A stretch of DNA of 64,000 bases from positions 4,359,001 to 4,423,000 of the forward strand of contig NZ_CP060298.1 in the NCBI RefSeq assembly GCF_014303395.1, read 5' to 3'. This document shows positions 20,069-28,945 of the stretch, piece by piece. How positions within the stretch are numbered: position 1 is the first letter of the stretch; each line of letters begins with the position of its first letter. The notes beneath the pieces are model-generated. The model was not told the origin of the DNA, did not search any database, and saw nothing but the letters and a program-made list of their open reading frames with translations. This DNA is from Nakamurella sp. PAMC28650 (GTDB lineage Bacteria; Actinomycetota; Actinomycetes; Mycobacteriales; Nakamurellaceae). Made by a program: the position numbers and the translations under genes.

Positions 20069-20830
20069 TTAGAAACTGCCGGCGGAGGTTCTTCCAGAAC
20101 CTGTGGCCGGGGTGCTGAAGGCGTTATTGCTGCCGGGTTGCCATGCGTCGGCGGTGGCAGGGTAGTTAGCTTCCTGCCGTTTGATGCATTTCCAGGTGAT
20201 AGCGGTGTTAGCCGGCAGACCGCTGATCGTCCCGGTCCAGGTGGGGTAGCTGGTCGGGGAGAGCAGGACGGCGCTGGCCGGGGCCCAGGCGCCCAGTTGC
20301 GGGATGCTGCCCACGGCGTAGACCGACTGCCCGCTGGTGGTGGTGCCGTTGTTGCAGGTGAATGTCTCGGAGACCGGTGTCTGCCCGAGGGTGAACTGGA
20401 ACGATTTCGCGGTGCCGACCGCGGTGGACGCCGATTTGGCGATCACCAGATTTCCGCCGGCGCTATACCAGCCGCTGGTCGCCGCGTCGAATGCGGCCTT
20501 GTTCGCCAGTTGCGTCAGCGCCGAGCCGTTCAGGGTGACGGCGGAGGCCTGGGTGGAATCGGTGACCAGTTGCACCACGTTGCTGCGGGCCGAGGGGGCA
20601 CCGGCGTAGGTGCCGGAGGACGCGGCGATGTTGACCGTCTCGACCGAGCCGGACAGCTGCTGGCTGATCGGGGTGGTCCGCTGCGCCCCGGTCTGGTAGT
20701 TCACCGAGGTGCCGTCGTCCTCGGTCAGGGTGAAGTTGGAGGCGGTCGAATCGCCGTAGACCTGGGCGACCAGTTCGTTGCGGGTGCTGCCGTCGGTGCG
20801 TTGACCCTGGGCAAACCCGAACGCCCCTGC
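20069..20830 (-). pseudogene. Secreted GH31 alpha-glucosidase tail with CBM20 starch-binding domain
   Basis: Open on the minus strand from about 20830, without a proper start. The first part (GQRTDGSTRNELVAQVYGDS, FTLTEDDGTS) matches the beta-domain typical of GH31 C termini (DUF5110 type). The last ~100 residues (SETFTCNNGTTTSGQSVYAV, GSIPQLGAWAPASAVLLSP, TITWKC-like WKCIKRQEANYPATADAWQPGSNN) are a CBM20 starch-binding domain. The catalytic domain and signal peptide are missing. This is the remnant of an extracellular starch/isomaltose enzyme of the same locus. Confidence 0.8.
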
Positions 20831-20916
20831 ACAACTTGCTTGCTTGTTGAATTGTCAGGACCAACGAGGAGGTACGTCCCCCACGCTCATCCACAGGTCT
20901 TGATTATTCCTCAATG

Positions 20917-21115
20917 CCGGCGGCCTGCCACCTTGTGATCCCTTGTTCTGCGGTAGGCCGTTGATCGCTTCGCCGCGGCGATGGTGATGCTGATCCGTCT
21001 GCGCCGCAACTTTTTGCGGGTCCAGGGGTGCGAATACGCTTTATCCGCCAGCACCCTGAAACGAACACCGGAACCCGGTGGGCGCTGCCGCCGGTGCAGG
21101 TCCCACATCCGCGTC
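20917..21115 (-). pseudogene. IS5-family transposase fragment
   Basis: The minus strand encodes DLHRRQRPPGSGVRFRVLADKAYSHPWTRKKLRRRRISITI, matching the same segment of the IS5 OrfB at 18000-18560 (FRVLADRAYSHPSTRKELRRRRIGYTI) with many substitutions. No ends are recognisable. It is an old relic at the border of the deleted glucosidase. Confidence 0.75.
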
Positions 21116-21318
21116 CGAGCCGTATCCGAAGACGACGCCTGCGCCATCTGGTCCGGCCTCACCGACGGCGTCGCCCCACCCACCGAATGATCCCGGCAGC
21201 CCCGGCCGGGCGGACCCCACCACCTGACCGTTCACCCCTGCACAGTGGCCCGCCGACCTCATGCACTCGACCTGCCGGTTCAGATGACCAGAGGGAGCTG
21301 CGTCCGGGGATGATCGGG

Positions 21319-21726
21319 TCAGGCCAGCCCGAGTTGGGTCATCATTCCCAGCTCGTCGCTACTGCCCCACCGCTCGACCATCTTGCCGCCGGCGAACCGG
21401 CTGATCTGCATTCCGCGGATCTTAACGGACTTTCCGGTCGCTCCATGGCCCTGCAACGAACCCTGGTGGGTTCCGGTGATGGTGTACGCGAACGCCACGT
21501 CATCACCGGCGGCGGTGAGGTGCTCGACCTCGATGTGCAGGTCGGGAAAGGCGGTCCTCATCTGAGTGAAGAACGCCCGAAACCCCTCGGGGCCTGGTCC
21601 CTGCGAGGGCGCCGGATCGTGGTCCACGCACTCGGGTGCGACCAGATCGTCCAGGGCGACGAGGTTCCCGCTGTTGATCGCCTCACCGAAAGCCTGCTGA
21701 GCGGCGATGTTCTCTTGAGTGGTCAT
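21319..21726 (-). CDS. SnoaL-like (NTF2-fold) ester cyclase family protein
   Basis: 135 residues. Family features: IAAQQAFGEAINSGNLVALDDLVAPECVDHDP at the N terminus, GPEGFRAFFTQMRTAFPDLHIEVEHL in the middle, and a C-terminal sheet with GKSVKIRGMQISRFAGGKMVERW. Such proteins are small alpha+beta barrels binding hydrophobic ligands; some are polyketide cyclases but most have no known substrate. ATG start preceded by GAGAGGAAAATTC. It is divergent from the TetR gene at 21952, which may regulate it. Confidence 0.8.
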   Translation of the reverse strand: MTTQENIAAQQAFGEAINSGNLVALDDLVAPECVDHDPAPSQGPGPEGFRAFFTQMRTAFPDLHIEVEHLTAAGDDVAFAYTITGTHQGSLQGHGATGKSVKIRGMQISRFAGGKMVERWGSSDELGMMTQLGLA

Positions 21727-21951
21727 GAATTTTCCTCTCGATGAAACGACGGGTGGTGCAGGTCAGGCGCTGAGGGGCCTACGGGTGAAACAGTGAACTG
21801 CTCTACCGGGTCCGGGCGCCGACGCAGATCACCGAGCCGAGTCCGTGATCGGAGAGCCACCCAGAATCCGCACGGTCGTGCGTTCTTCTTCTTTGGGGGA
21901 GTACCCAGCGCCTCCCCCACCAAACGGTGCGGCATCGCGTAACGTCGCTGC

Positions 21952-22620
21952 GTGCCGATGAAGCGGACAACGACCGATCAGCGTCTCCTGCGGGGCGACC
22001 GCACCCGCCGGCAGATCCTGACCCGCGCCGTCGACATCGCCTCCGCCGAAGGCCTGGCCAGCGTCTCCCTCGGGCGGCTCGCCTACGATCTGGGTCTGAG
22101 CAAGAGCGGCGTCAACGGGCACTTCGCCGGCCGTCAGGCGCTGCAACTGGCCGTGGTGTCCTTCGCGGCCCGGCTTTACGCCGACCGGGTCGGGGCACCA
22201 GCGATGGCCGCACCGGAAGGCCTACCCCGCGTGTGGGCTTTTTGTCACCGTTGGCTGGAGTTCATGCGATCCGGGGAATTGTCCGGCCGATCGTTCTTCC
22301 TCACCGCAGTCGTCGACTACGACGCGCGTCCCGGCGCAGTCCGTGACACCCTTCTTCGCTACCGGCGCCGCTGGGAAACCGTCTTCACCCAGAACTGGGA
22401 GCAAGCCCAGAATTTGGGTCACGTTCGGGCCGGCATCGACCCCCGGCAGCTGTTCCTGGAAGTGGCCGGGTTGATCACCGTCGCCACCCTGGACGCGCAA
22501 CTGTGCGGCAACTTGGAACCCTTCGATTTGGCACAGCAAGGCATCCGGCAGCGGCTGCTACCGCTACTGACCGATCAGAGCACCATCAGCCAACAGCCGA
22601 CCACACGAGCAACGCACTGA
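21952..22620 (+). CDS. TetR/AcrR-family transcriptional regulator
   Basis: 222 residues. The N-terminal helix-turn-helix reads RRQILTRAVDIASAEGLASVSLGRLAYDLGLSKSGVNGHF (about residues 18-57), followed by the usual helical ligand-binding domain with a C-terminal TetR_C-like part. GTG at 21952 or ATG at 21958 can start it. Divergently placed 225 bp from the SnoaL-like gene, a common arrangement for local repression. The ligand is not predictable. Confidence 0.85.
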   Translation: MPMKRTTTDQRLLRGDRTRRQILTRAVDIASAEGLASVSLGRLAYDLGLSKSGVNGHFAGRQALQLAVVSFAARLYADRVGAPAMAAPEGLPRVWAFCHRWLEFMRSGELSGRSFFLTAVVDYDARPGAVRDTLLRYRRRWETVFTQNWEQAQNLGHVRAGIDPRQLFLEVAGLITVATLDAQLCGNLEPFDLAQQGIRQRLLPLLTDQSTISQQPTTRATH

Positions 22621-23608
22621 ACTGAAGCAATCAACTCGGCGGCACTTCACAACAACTCCACTCCCGCCCGGGCCTACCGCTACCGCCTGCATCAGGCTCG
22701 GGACTCGACAGATGGACGTGAGACAGGATCTGACGACGCGCTGCCGGTCGACCAGCCCAATCCGTCAACCGACTCCGGTTGTGCCCGCCGCCGACGCGTC
22801 CACCGCCGACCGAACGGGCTTCGGCGGACCACCCCTGAGCGCTTGGCAGATAACAGTGGGACGCGCCAAGCAGTGCCCGGCCCAGAACCTCTACCGCTGC
22901 TGAGCTGGCCTGCTCGCGCGGCCATTCGCCGCCGCCACCGGACCCGATTTGCAGCTGATGCATACTCGTCCGCAGAGCGCGGACAGTTGAATTCAGCTGG
23001 ACCCCTCCAGGTCTCGCTGGACCGGCCCGGCGAGGCCACCCCTATCGCCGGCCCAAGTTGGTAAAGGCCATACTGCGAGCCCGAAACCACTACGTGGTTG
23101 AGGCGCGGGCGCCGGTTCGCGGCTCGTCGTGGTCCGCCGTCAACGCCCTTGCGGATGTGACTGAAAGGATGCCACAGCGCTCAAGGTTGGCCAGACCGGG
23201 CTGCGCTGGTGAACCCGGCCAAGCCTGGCGTCCGGAGGTACCGGCAAGACCCTCCGGCCGTCAGGTTTCGGGTCCAGCCGGCTGCCGGAACAGCGGAATC
23301 CTCATGCCCTGAGTCTGCCGATCGTCGGGGCCGTTGACGCATTCCTCCGGTCCGGCCCGGGACTGACCTGAGTGCCCGTCAAGGGTTTTCGGCGCTATGA
23401 GCCCCTCTGCACACCGTAGGGCCAGAAATGCGGGCCGCGGGGCGGTCGGAACCGTATACTCAGGATGGACTTGCCTAGGCGGGTAACCGCTGCTGGCGCT
23501 GCCATGTCCGGCACCCTGGTGGGCCGTGACACCACAGGGCAGATCTTGGCTTGGCCAAACATCAATTTCGACGGTCGGTATCGGCCGCGCGATGAAGGGA
23601 GCCGGACT
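22621..23608. other. Non-coding stretch of about 1 kb
   Basis: No ORF here has recognisable protein features on either strand. It holds a short perfect hairpin (AACCAC-TAC-GTGGTT, 23085-23099) and the 13-mer GCTTGGCAGATAA at 22841-22853, which recurs at 26868-26880. It may be residue of older genes. Confidence 0.5.
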
Positions 23609-24355
23609 GTGAGCACCGAGCCGGTGGAGGACCTGGCCGAGGTGTCGGTCAGTGAGGCGCCGGTCGCGGTACAGGCCGTCCAATGGTTTTCCCAAGCGGC
23701 CCGGCAGCTGCAGGATGCAGCTGGATGGCACGACACCGTGCAGCGGATCGTGGAGTTGGCTGCCGCGCTGGTGGAGGCCGACCTGGCGGTGATCATCGCC
23801 TCGAGCCCGGCCGATGACCGTCCGCGGGTCCTAGCGGCGACAGATTTTGCTCGTGCCGATGCGATGCTGGCCGGGCAGAACACCGCTGGTGTCGTTCCCG
23901 CCCGCCAGGCGATGGCGGACCGAGCGGTCATCCATGTGCCGGATCTGACGGTTCAGGGCAGCTGGTCCAACCGGCAGGCGGGCACTCTGTCCGTGCCGCT
24001 GCGTTGTGTGTTGGCGTTTCCGTTGCTCATCGATGATCAGCCGTTGGCTTCCCTGGGCCTGTATGCGCAGCAGCCGGGTGCTTTCAGCGACGAGGTGGTG
24101 GAGTTGGCGGCCTCGTTCGCCGAGCACGCCGCGATCGCCTTCAACGCCGCCGCCCTGGCCGAGAAGATCACCAACCTGACGGTGGCGCTGGAGCACGCCC
24201 GGGACATCGGCGCCGCGGTCGGCATCATCATGGGGCTGCTGCACATCACCCAGAGCGAGGCGTTCGACCGGTTACGGGTCGCCAGCCAACACCGCAATGT
24301 CAAGCTCTACGAAGTGGCCTTGGTCACGGTGCATACCGGTGAGGTTCCCGGGTGA
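23609..24355 (+). CDS. GAF and ANTAR domain RNA-binding regulator
   Basis: 248 residues from GTG at 23609, chosen because GAAGGGA lies 8 bases upstream; the frame is open further upstream but without coding character. An N-terminal GAF domain (about residues 35-180) is followed by an ANTAR domain (about 187-242: NLTVALEHARDIGAAVGIIM, then SEAFDRLRVASQHRNVKLYEVA). ANTAR domains bind paired hairpins in nascent RNA and prevent termination; the GAF domain senses a small ligand. Common in actinobacterial stress networks. It stands alone. Confidence 0.85.
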   Translation: MSTEPVEDLAEVSVSEAPVAVQAVQWFSQAARQLQDAAGWHDTVQRIVELAAALVEADLAVIIASSPADDRPRVLAATDFARADAMLAGQNTAGVVPARQAMADRAVIHVPDLTVQGSWSNRQAGTLSVPLRCVLAFPLLIDDQPLASLGLYAQQPGAFSDEVVELAASFAEHAAIAFNAAALAEKITNLTVALEHARDIGAAVGIIMGLLHITQSEAFDRLRVASQHRNVKLYEVALVTVHTGEVPG

Positions 24356-24806
24356 GCGCCGGGCCACATCGGGTGTGGCCGCGCCGGGCCATGGGTACTG
24401 AGGCCCTCAGGTGAGAGATTCATTCGAAGGCATCCCACACCCAGGTCCGGGCGGTTGAAACAACAGCTGCCCGGACCGCTCCTCGACACCGACGGCACGG
24501 ACTGTGCGTGATCAACACCGGGGCTCGCATCATCGTTCCCGGCTTCGATCTGACTCCCTCGGTGAGTCCGGCAGCGTAGTCAGATTATGGCCGCCCCGCA
24601 CATCTCGTTGCGTTCGTGGATTCAGTTGCGGTGGACGTCGCCGGGATGTGCTCCCCGGTGGCGGCGCCCATCGACAGACCCTTGAGAAGCGCCGGGTTTA
24701 TGGTCATACCCCGATAGCAAGGTGAGCCTGGCCGCGATCGCCGCGCCCGCGGCCCGGCGGCGGCGGCGTGCTGGCCGGCCGGTTCCGCGTGAGTACCGTT
24801 GCCGGG
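24356..24806. other. Intergenic stretch without recognisable gene
   Basis: No supported ORF, RNA gene or strong hairpin was seen between the GAF-ANTAR gene and the hydrolase gene. Confidence 0.5.
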
Positions 24807-25589
24807 ATGACGTTAAATCATGTGAGACGCGGAAGCGGAAACCCACTGTTGCTCGTGCACGGTCTGGGCGGCGGGTGGCGATCGTGGGCGCCGATCCTGG
24901 ACGAGCTGGCCGAACATCGGGAGGTCATCGCTGTCGACCTGCCGGGTTTCGGTGAGACGCCACCCTTGGCCGGCGAGGTGTCGATCGCCACCCTGACCGA
25001 CTCGGTTGCGGACTTCATCGCTGAACAGGGGCTGGACGGTGTCAGCACCGTCGGCCAGTCAATGGGCGGCCGCATCGTGCTCGAACTCGCCAGGCGGGGC
25101 GTTGGCGGCGACACCGTAGCGTTGGACCCGGGCGGTTTCTGGAGCGACCGTGAGCTCCTAATTTTCGGCGCGACGCTCCGGCCGTCGATTGCTCTGGTCC
25201 GACTTCTGCGACGCGGGCTGCCCATGCTGCTGGGAAGCGCAATTGGAAGGACCGTTTTGCTGGCGCAGTTGTCGGCGCGACCCTGGGCGCTCTCGCTGAA
25301 GACGGTGCTGCCGGACGTGCGCGGGCTGGCCGAGTCCCCAGCGACCGGCGCCGCCCTGGACGCCCTGACCAAAGGGCCCAAGCAGCAGGGCGCCCCGGCA
25401 GGCACACCGCCCGGCCGGGTGACAATAGGTTGGGGGCGCCGGGACCGGGTCACGGTGCCCAGGCAGGCCGCGCGGGCGACGGCGCTGTTCCCGGATGCTG
25501 TGCTGCACTGGTTCGATCGGTGCGGTCACTTTCCACAGTGGGACGCACCACACAAGGCCGCACGACTGATCCTGGACAGCACCCACTGA
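24807..25589 (+). CDS. Alpha/beta-hydrolase
   Basis: About 260 residues from ATG at 24807 (GTG at 24789 is also possible). Alpha/beta fold hallmarks: oxyanion motif LLVHGLGGGWRSW, VIAVDLPGFGETP, nucleophile elbow VGQSMGGR near residue 90, acid Asp in GWGRRDRVTVP, and His in RCGHFPQWDAP near the end. The triad is complete, so an esterase, lactonase or C-C hydrolase is plausible. The substrate is not evident from the neighbours. Confidence 0.85.
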   Translation: MTLNHVRRGSGNPLLLVHGLGGGWRSWAPILDELAEHREVIAVDLPGFGETPPLAGEVSIATLTDSVADFIAEQGLDGVSTVGQSMGGRIVLELARRGVGGDTVALDPGGFWSDRELLIFGATLRPSIALVRLLRRGLPMLLGSAIGRTVLLAQLSARPWALSLKTVLPDVRGLAESPATGAALDALTKGPKQQGAPAGTPPGRVTIGWGRRDRVTVPRQAARATALFPDAVLHWFDRCGHFPQWDAPHKAARLILDSTH

Positions 25590-25778
25590 GATTGGTCGTT
25601 CCACCCAACCGACCACCGCTGGTCGTGGGCGAAGTCCACTATGCGGCAGGCGATTGTCCATCGACTGCCTCCAGCGTGCACCGAGACGGGGACGAAATAC
25701 CGGCAGGCATCCGCCCTCGGTATCGCCCCGTTGGGCAACCGTGACCGGTCAGCGATGCTGCTTGACGTTCGCGACTGT

Positions 25779-26126
25779 CTAGAGATCTAGATGGAGACGA
25801 AGTGCGTCGTCGATTTCGGCCAACAAGGATGCCTGCAGCAGACCCAGAGATGGCCCCACCCGCTCGACCGCGACGGAACGGACCTGTTCGGCCTGCGCCT
25901 TGGACGCCACGCGCAGACCGACAGCGTCGGCGGGAATCAGCACCTGGAACGGAAACACCCGCGCGGTGTTACTGGTCAGGGGCACCACGGTGACCACGCC
26001 ACGACCCAGCCTCTGAGCGACGGAATTAGCCCGATCGTTGCTCACCACCACCGCGGGCCGCTGCTTGTTGGCCTCACTGCCCCTGACCGGATCCAAATCG
26101 ACCAGCCGAATCTCGCCGCGACGCAT
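25779..26126 (-). CDS. mazF: MazF/PemK-type toxin endoribonuclease
   Basis: 115 residues. [31 protein letters not shown] is the classic PemK/MazF start with the conserved Arg and the PxxGSEaxxxRP pattern. VVTVVPLTSNTARVFPFQVLIP and SKAQAEQVRSVAVERVG complete the fold. It would cleave mRNA when freed from its antitoxin. Its ATG shares one base with the antitoxin stop (TGATG at 26124-26128), so the start at 26126 is favoured over an upstream extension. Confidence 0.9.
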   Translation of the reverse strand: MRRGEIRLVDLDPVRGSEANKQRPAVVVSNDRANSVAQRLGRGVVTVVPLTSNTARVFPFQVLIPADAVGLRVASKAQAEQVRSVAVERVGPSLGLLQASLLAEIDDALRLHLDL

Positions 26127-26344
26127 CAGGACAACCCGTCGGATGCCGTCGTCTCCCACATCTCACGCTCACCTGACCGGTCCCAGTCCTCCCAGGCCGC
26201 CGCATAGTCGTCTTCCAGACTGGACCGGCGCAACAATCGAATGGCCTGGTGCAAAGCCGCTGATCGAGATCCCAATCCTGCCCTACGGGCGTGCTCATCC
26301 AGCACGGCCACATCGTCGTCAGGCAGGCTGACGCTCAGTTTCAT
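26126..26344 (-). CDS. mazE: Ribbon-helix-helix antitoxin (MazE-like)
   Basis: 72 residues. The N-terminal [38 protein letters not shown] is a ribbon-helix-helix DNA-binding domain. The acidic, Trp-rich C terminus ([20 protein letters not shown]) is the usual flexible part that wraps and blocks a MazF-type toxin. It precedes the toxin with one-base overlap and probably represses the operon together with it. Confidence 0.88.
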   Translation of the reverse strand: MKLSVSLPDDDVAVLDEHARRAGLGSRSAALHQAIRLLRRSSLEDDYAAAWEDWDRSGEREMWETTASDGLS

Positions 26345-26997
26345 ACCCCAATGCTACCCGAGTAGCACTGCCTGTGCCGCCCTAGCCGGGAGTGCAATGC
26401 ACAAGCCAAACCTTGCGCGACAACACTGCGGGTGAGCGGCGTATGTCGGGGTCCCGGCGTCCCGTAACCCTGTCCGGTGACAATTCCCGCAGGGGTACCT
26501 CCTACGAAACACCCTCGCACCCGGTCTGCTCAGTACTCCACGGCCATCGTTGCCGATGGTCGACCGACCACGCCCATCACGGAAGCAGCGGCGTCGGACT
26601 GAGGCCACCGCACCGTTCGCCGAACCGCGACAACCGGCACACTACCCGCCGATACCGTCGGTCCGCCCAAGGCGGGCGAGATCGTCGGCTGCGGGGACGC
26701 ACAGCTCGAGCGATGCGCCGTCGCGCTCCCCCGCGAGCGGGCTGACAACCTCCCCGATTGAGGCAACGGTTGGTGCTCGGGTGACCCCTCGGGCCCCTCC
26801 GTCACGTGACGTTCGTGCTGGTGAGGCCCCCGATGGCCCCGGACCGCCTGTCTGACGCTCCCCCCTTGCTTGGCAGATAATGTTTGATTATCTGCTAAGT
26901 CGATTGCGCAGCCAGCTCCTCGACGGCGACCGAACCAAGTCAGGGCGAGACAGTCGGCGACGCGCGTAGGTTCTCTTCATCCTTGTCACTCAATCGA
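26345..26997. other. Gene-free stretch upstream of the IS1595 element
   Basis: No supported gene. The MazEF promoter must lie at its left end (reading leftward). A 9-bp inverted repeat sits at 26873-26895 and is listed separately. Confidence 0.5.
26873..26895. repeat. Inverted repeat GCAGATAAT-GTTTG-ATTATCTGC
   Basis: A perfect 9-bp inverted repeat with a 5-base centre. The overall look (two AT-ending arms around a short spacer) recalls Xer recombination sites, but the spacer does not match a known dif consensus that I can verify. The left arm is part of the 13-mer GCTTGGCAGATAA, also found at 22841. Confidence 0.6.
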
Positions 26998-27005
26998 ACC
27001 CTTGT

Positions 27006-28036
27006 ACCGGGTAGCTGCTTGAGTAAAGTTCAGAACGGGACGTCCACTGCTGCAACAGGATTGCGCAGTTCAGCGAGCGGGTGTGGGTCTGTGTTCACGG
27101 CCTGCTGCAACAGTCGGTAGAACAAAAGCCCGCGACTCTTCGAGGTGCGTCGGTTGAACCGGAATGTGTATTCGTCCAGGTAGTAGGCCAGGTGCTCCTG
27201 GGAGACCGCGTAATGCAGGGTGCCGGTCAGCCAGCGTTTGAGCAGCGAGGCGACCATGTGGACGCCGGGGAGGTTGATGTGGGCGGGCTCGGCGCTGTCG
27301 GTCCCGACGAACGCGACGTGCTCGTAGCCGGCCGCGGTCAGCTTCTTCAGGTAGTTGGCGCCATCGGTTCTGACCGTTGATCCTTTGGCGATGACGCGGT
27401 CGGCGAAGCCGAGCATGCTGACCGATCGGGCTGTCTCGGCCAGCTCGATGCGGACCCTGCCCAGCTTGCGGCCGGGGATCGATTCCACTGCGATCATCGC
27501 CGCGGTGTGGTCCTTCACGCCGCCTGCGCGGCCGCGAGGCTCGTTGCCGATGAACACTTCATCTAACTCCACCACACCGGAGAGCAACTCCCGCTCGGGG
27601 CGGACCATCGCCCGGCGTAGCTTCTGCAGCCACGCCCACGCTGTTTCGTAGGATCCGAAACCCAGCACCCGCTGCAGACCTTGCGCGGACATCCCGTTCT
27701 TCTGCGAGGTGATGAACCAGATCGCCGCGAACCACGTCGACAGCGGCGTCCGGAGCCGGTGGAAGATCGTGCCGGCGGTCACCGACGTCTGCCGGCCACA
27801 CCTGGTGCACATCCATTTCGCCTTCGCCGTACGCCAACCGCCGGGCGCCCCGCACACCGGACACACAAACCCCTGGGGCCACCGCAGACGCTCCAGATAC
27901 GCCAGACACGACGAGTCATCCGGGAACCACTCCAGCAACTCCTGAAAGGTCCGGGGGTAATCGACACCACCGACCGGGTAGGCACACACTGGCTCTGACA
28001 TGGCCAAATACAACTTGACTCAAGCAGCTACCCAGT
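27006..28036 (-). mobile_element. IS1595-family insertion sequence
   Basis: A 1031-bp element. Its ends read ACCGGGTAGCTGCTTGAGT inward from the left and ACTGGGTAGCTGCTTGAGT from the right. ACCCTTGT at 26998-27005 is repeated at 28037-28044, the 8-bp duplication expected for this family. It looks complete and recent. Confidence 0.92.
27030..28001 (-). CDS. IS1595-family transposase
   Basis: About 323 residues. The zinc-ribbon (CPVCGAPGGWRTAKAKWMCTRCGRQ, four Cys) follows the typical N-terminal FQELLEWFPDDSSCLAYLERLRWPQGF. The catalytic domain (ISXO2-like DDE) has GVVELDEVFIGN (first Asp), VRTDGANYLKKL (second Asp region), HINLPGVHMVASLLKRWL and the family ending EYTFRFNRRTSKSRGLLFYRLL. Start at ATG 28001; ATG at 28013 is in frame but only four codons longer. 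No disabling changes seen. Confidence 0.92.
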   Translation of the reverse strand: MSEPVCAYPVGGVDYPRTFQELLEWFPDDSSCLAYLERLRWPQGFVCPVCGAPGGWRTAKAKWMCTRCGRQTSVTAGTIFHRLRTPLSTWFAAIWFITSQKNGMSAQGLQRVLGFGSYETAWAWLQKLRRAMVRPERELLSGVVELDEVFIGNEPRGRAGGVKDHTAAMIAVESIPGRKLGRVRIELAETARSVSMLGFADRVIAKGSTVRTDGANYLKKLTAAGYEHVAFVGTDSAEPAHINLPGVHMVASLLKRWLTGTLHYAVSQEHLAYYLDEYTFRFNRRTSKSRGLLFYRLLQQAVNTDPHPLAELRNPVAAVDVPF

Positions 28037-28096
28037 ACCCTTGTTCGGTATGGTGGGCCGATAGATCGATACGCGAACGAAGAGATCCCGGAGAGT

Positions 28097-28375
28097 GTGC
28101 CGGTGAAGCTGCCGCACCCGAGCTACGCGGTGATCGCTCGGCTCGTGTTGCTGGATGGCGCCGAGGAGTGGCGGCCGGCACGGGCGGTTCGGTGGAATCC
28201 GACGCACGTCATGGTCAAGCTGCAGGACAAGGGCGTGGAGCCGGAGTATGTCTGGCTGCGCTGTAAGGATGTCCAGCGCGTCTCCTGCCGGCCGCCCCTC
28301 CTACTGTTGCGTTTGGGTCCGCACTCGACCGCAGGGCCGTCATCAGCTGCGGACCAGCGGTCTATGGGTGCCTAG
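28097..28375 (+). CDS. Short hypothetical protein
   Basis: 92 residues. The first two thirds look like a real beta-rich protein (KLPHPSYAVIARLVLLDGAE, EWRPARAVRWNPTHVMVKL, EPEYVWLRCKDVQRVS); the C-terminal third has little coding character. I recognise no family with confidence. It lies between the IS1595 right end and the Met-type tRNA. A truncated or shorter gene is possible. Confidence 0.45.
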   Translation: MPVKLPHPSYAVIARLVLLDGAEEWRPARAVRWNPTHVMVKLQDKGVEPEYVWLRCKDVQRVSCRPPLLLLRLGPHSTAGPSSAADQRSMGA

Positions 28376-28508
28376 GGACGAAGTGGACCAATCCCAGCTG
28401 ACCCCGGCCGCTGAACCCAAGTTGATCTTGCAGCTGCGGCTGGGATTCCAATCTGGACACCTGGAGGCAAAACTGTCCAGATCGAACGACCTCTTATATG
28501 CTCCGACG

Positions 28509-28583
28509 TGGGGCGAGTCGGGCTCGAACCGACGACCTGACGGATTATGAGTCCGTTGCTCTGACCAACTGAGCTACCGCCCC
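28509..28583 (-). tRNA. tRNA-Met type (anticodon CAU)
   Basis: Minus-strand cloverleaf. The acceptor stem GGGGCGG pairs with TCGCCCC; the D-arm has GCTC-AGTTGGTCA-GAGC. The anticodon stem ACGGA/TCCGT encloses the loop CTCATAA (anticodon CAT), and the T-arm has GGTTCGAGCC. CCA is not encoded. It is either elongator Met or the CAU-anticodon Ile tRNA that needs lysidine; the sequence alone does not settle this. Confidence 0.9.
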
Positions 28584-28729
28584 GTCCGGAACCCTACCTG
28601 CCCCAAGGCGGATGTCCTTGCACGAACCGAACGGGCGCCCACGTTCGGACTGACCGGCACCACCGTCGGAGTGCGCTCACCGGATCGGGCACGACCAGAG
28701 CCACACCGAACACCCACCGGACAGCTCGT

Positions 28730-28945
28730 CGACCGGGCGGTCGACGAGGTCTGCTGTGTCGATTGCCCGTCCACGCCCGGGGATCGCGTCGTCGTGGCTG
28801 GACTGCCGACGCACCCATCTCTGCCGGGGACAACGGCCACGGTAAACGAGGTCGGCCACGGTGATCGCGTCCGGCGCGACCGGTGACTGCGGCAGCAGTC
28901 CCACCCGGGAGCTGTCCGACAGGGTGTCGAGCAGTGACCGAGCGT
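28730..28945 (-). pseudogene. Fragment of a siderophore-type ABC ATPase
   Basis: The minus strand encodes GLLPQSPVAPDAITVADLVY followed by RGRCPRQRW, then IDTADLVDRPVDELSGG. These match the Q-loop to signature region of FecE/FepC-like iron-siderophore ATPases. The Walker A and Walker B halves are absent and the surroundings are frame-broken. It is a remnant with no function. Confidence 0.7.

Noticed and set aside
22631-23090. Minus-strand ORFs in the 1-kb gap
   Set aside because: No start signals, no coding composition and no recognisable domain.
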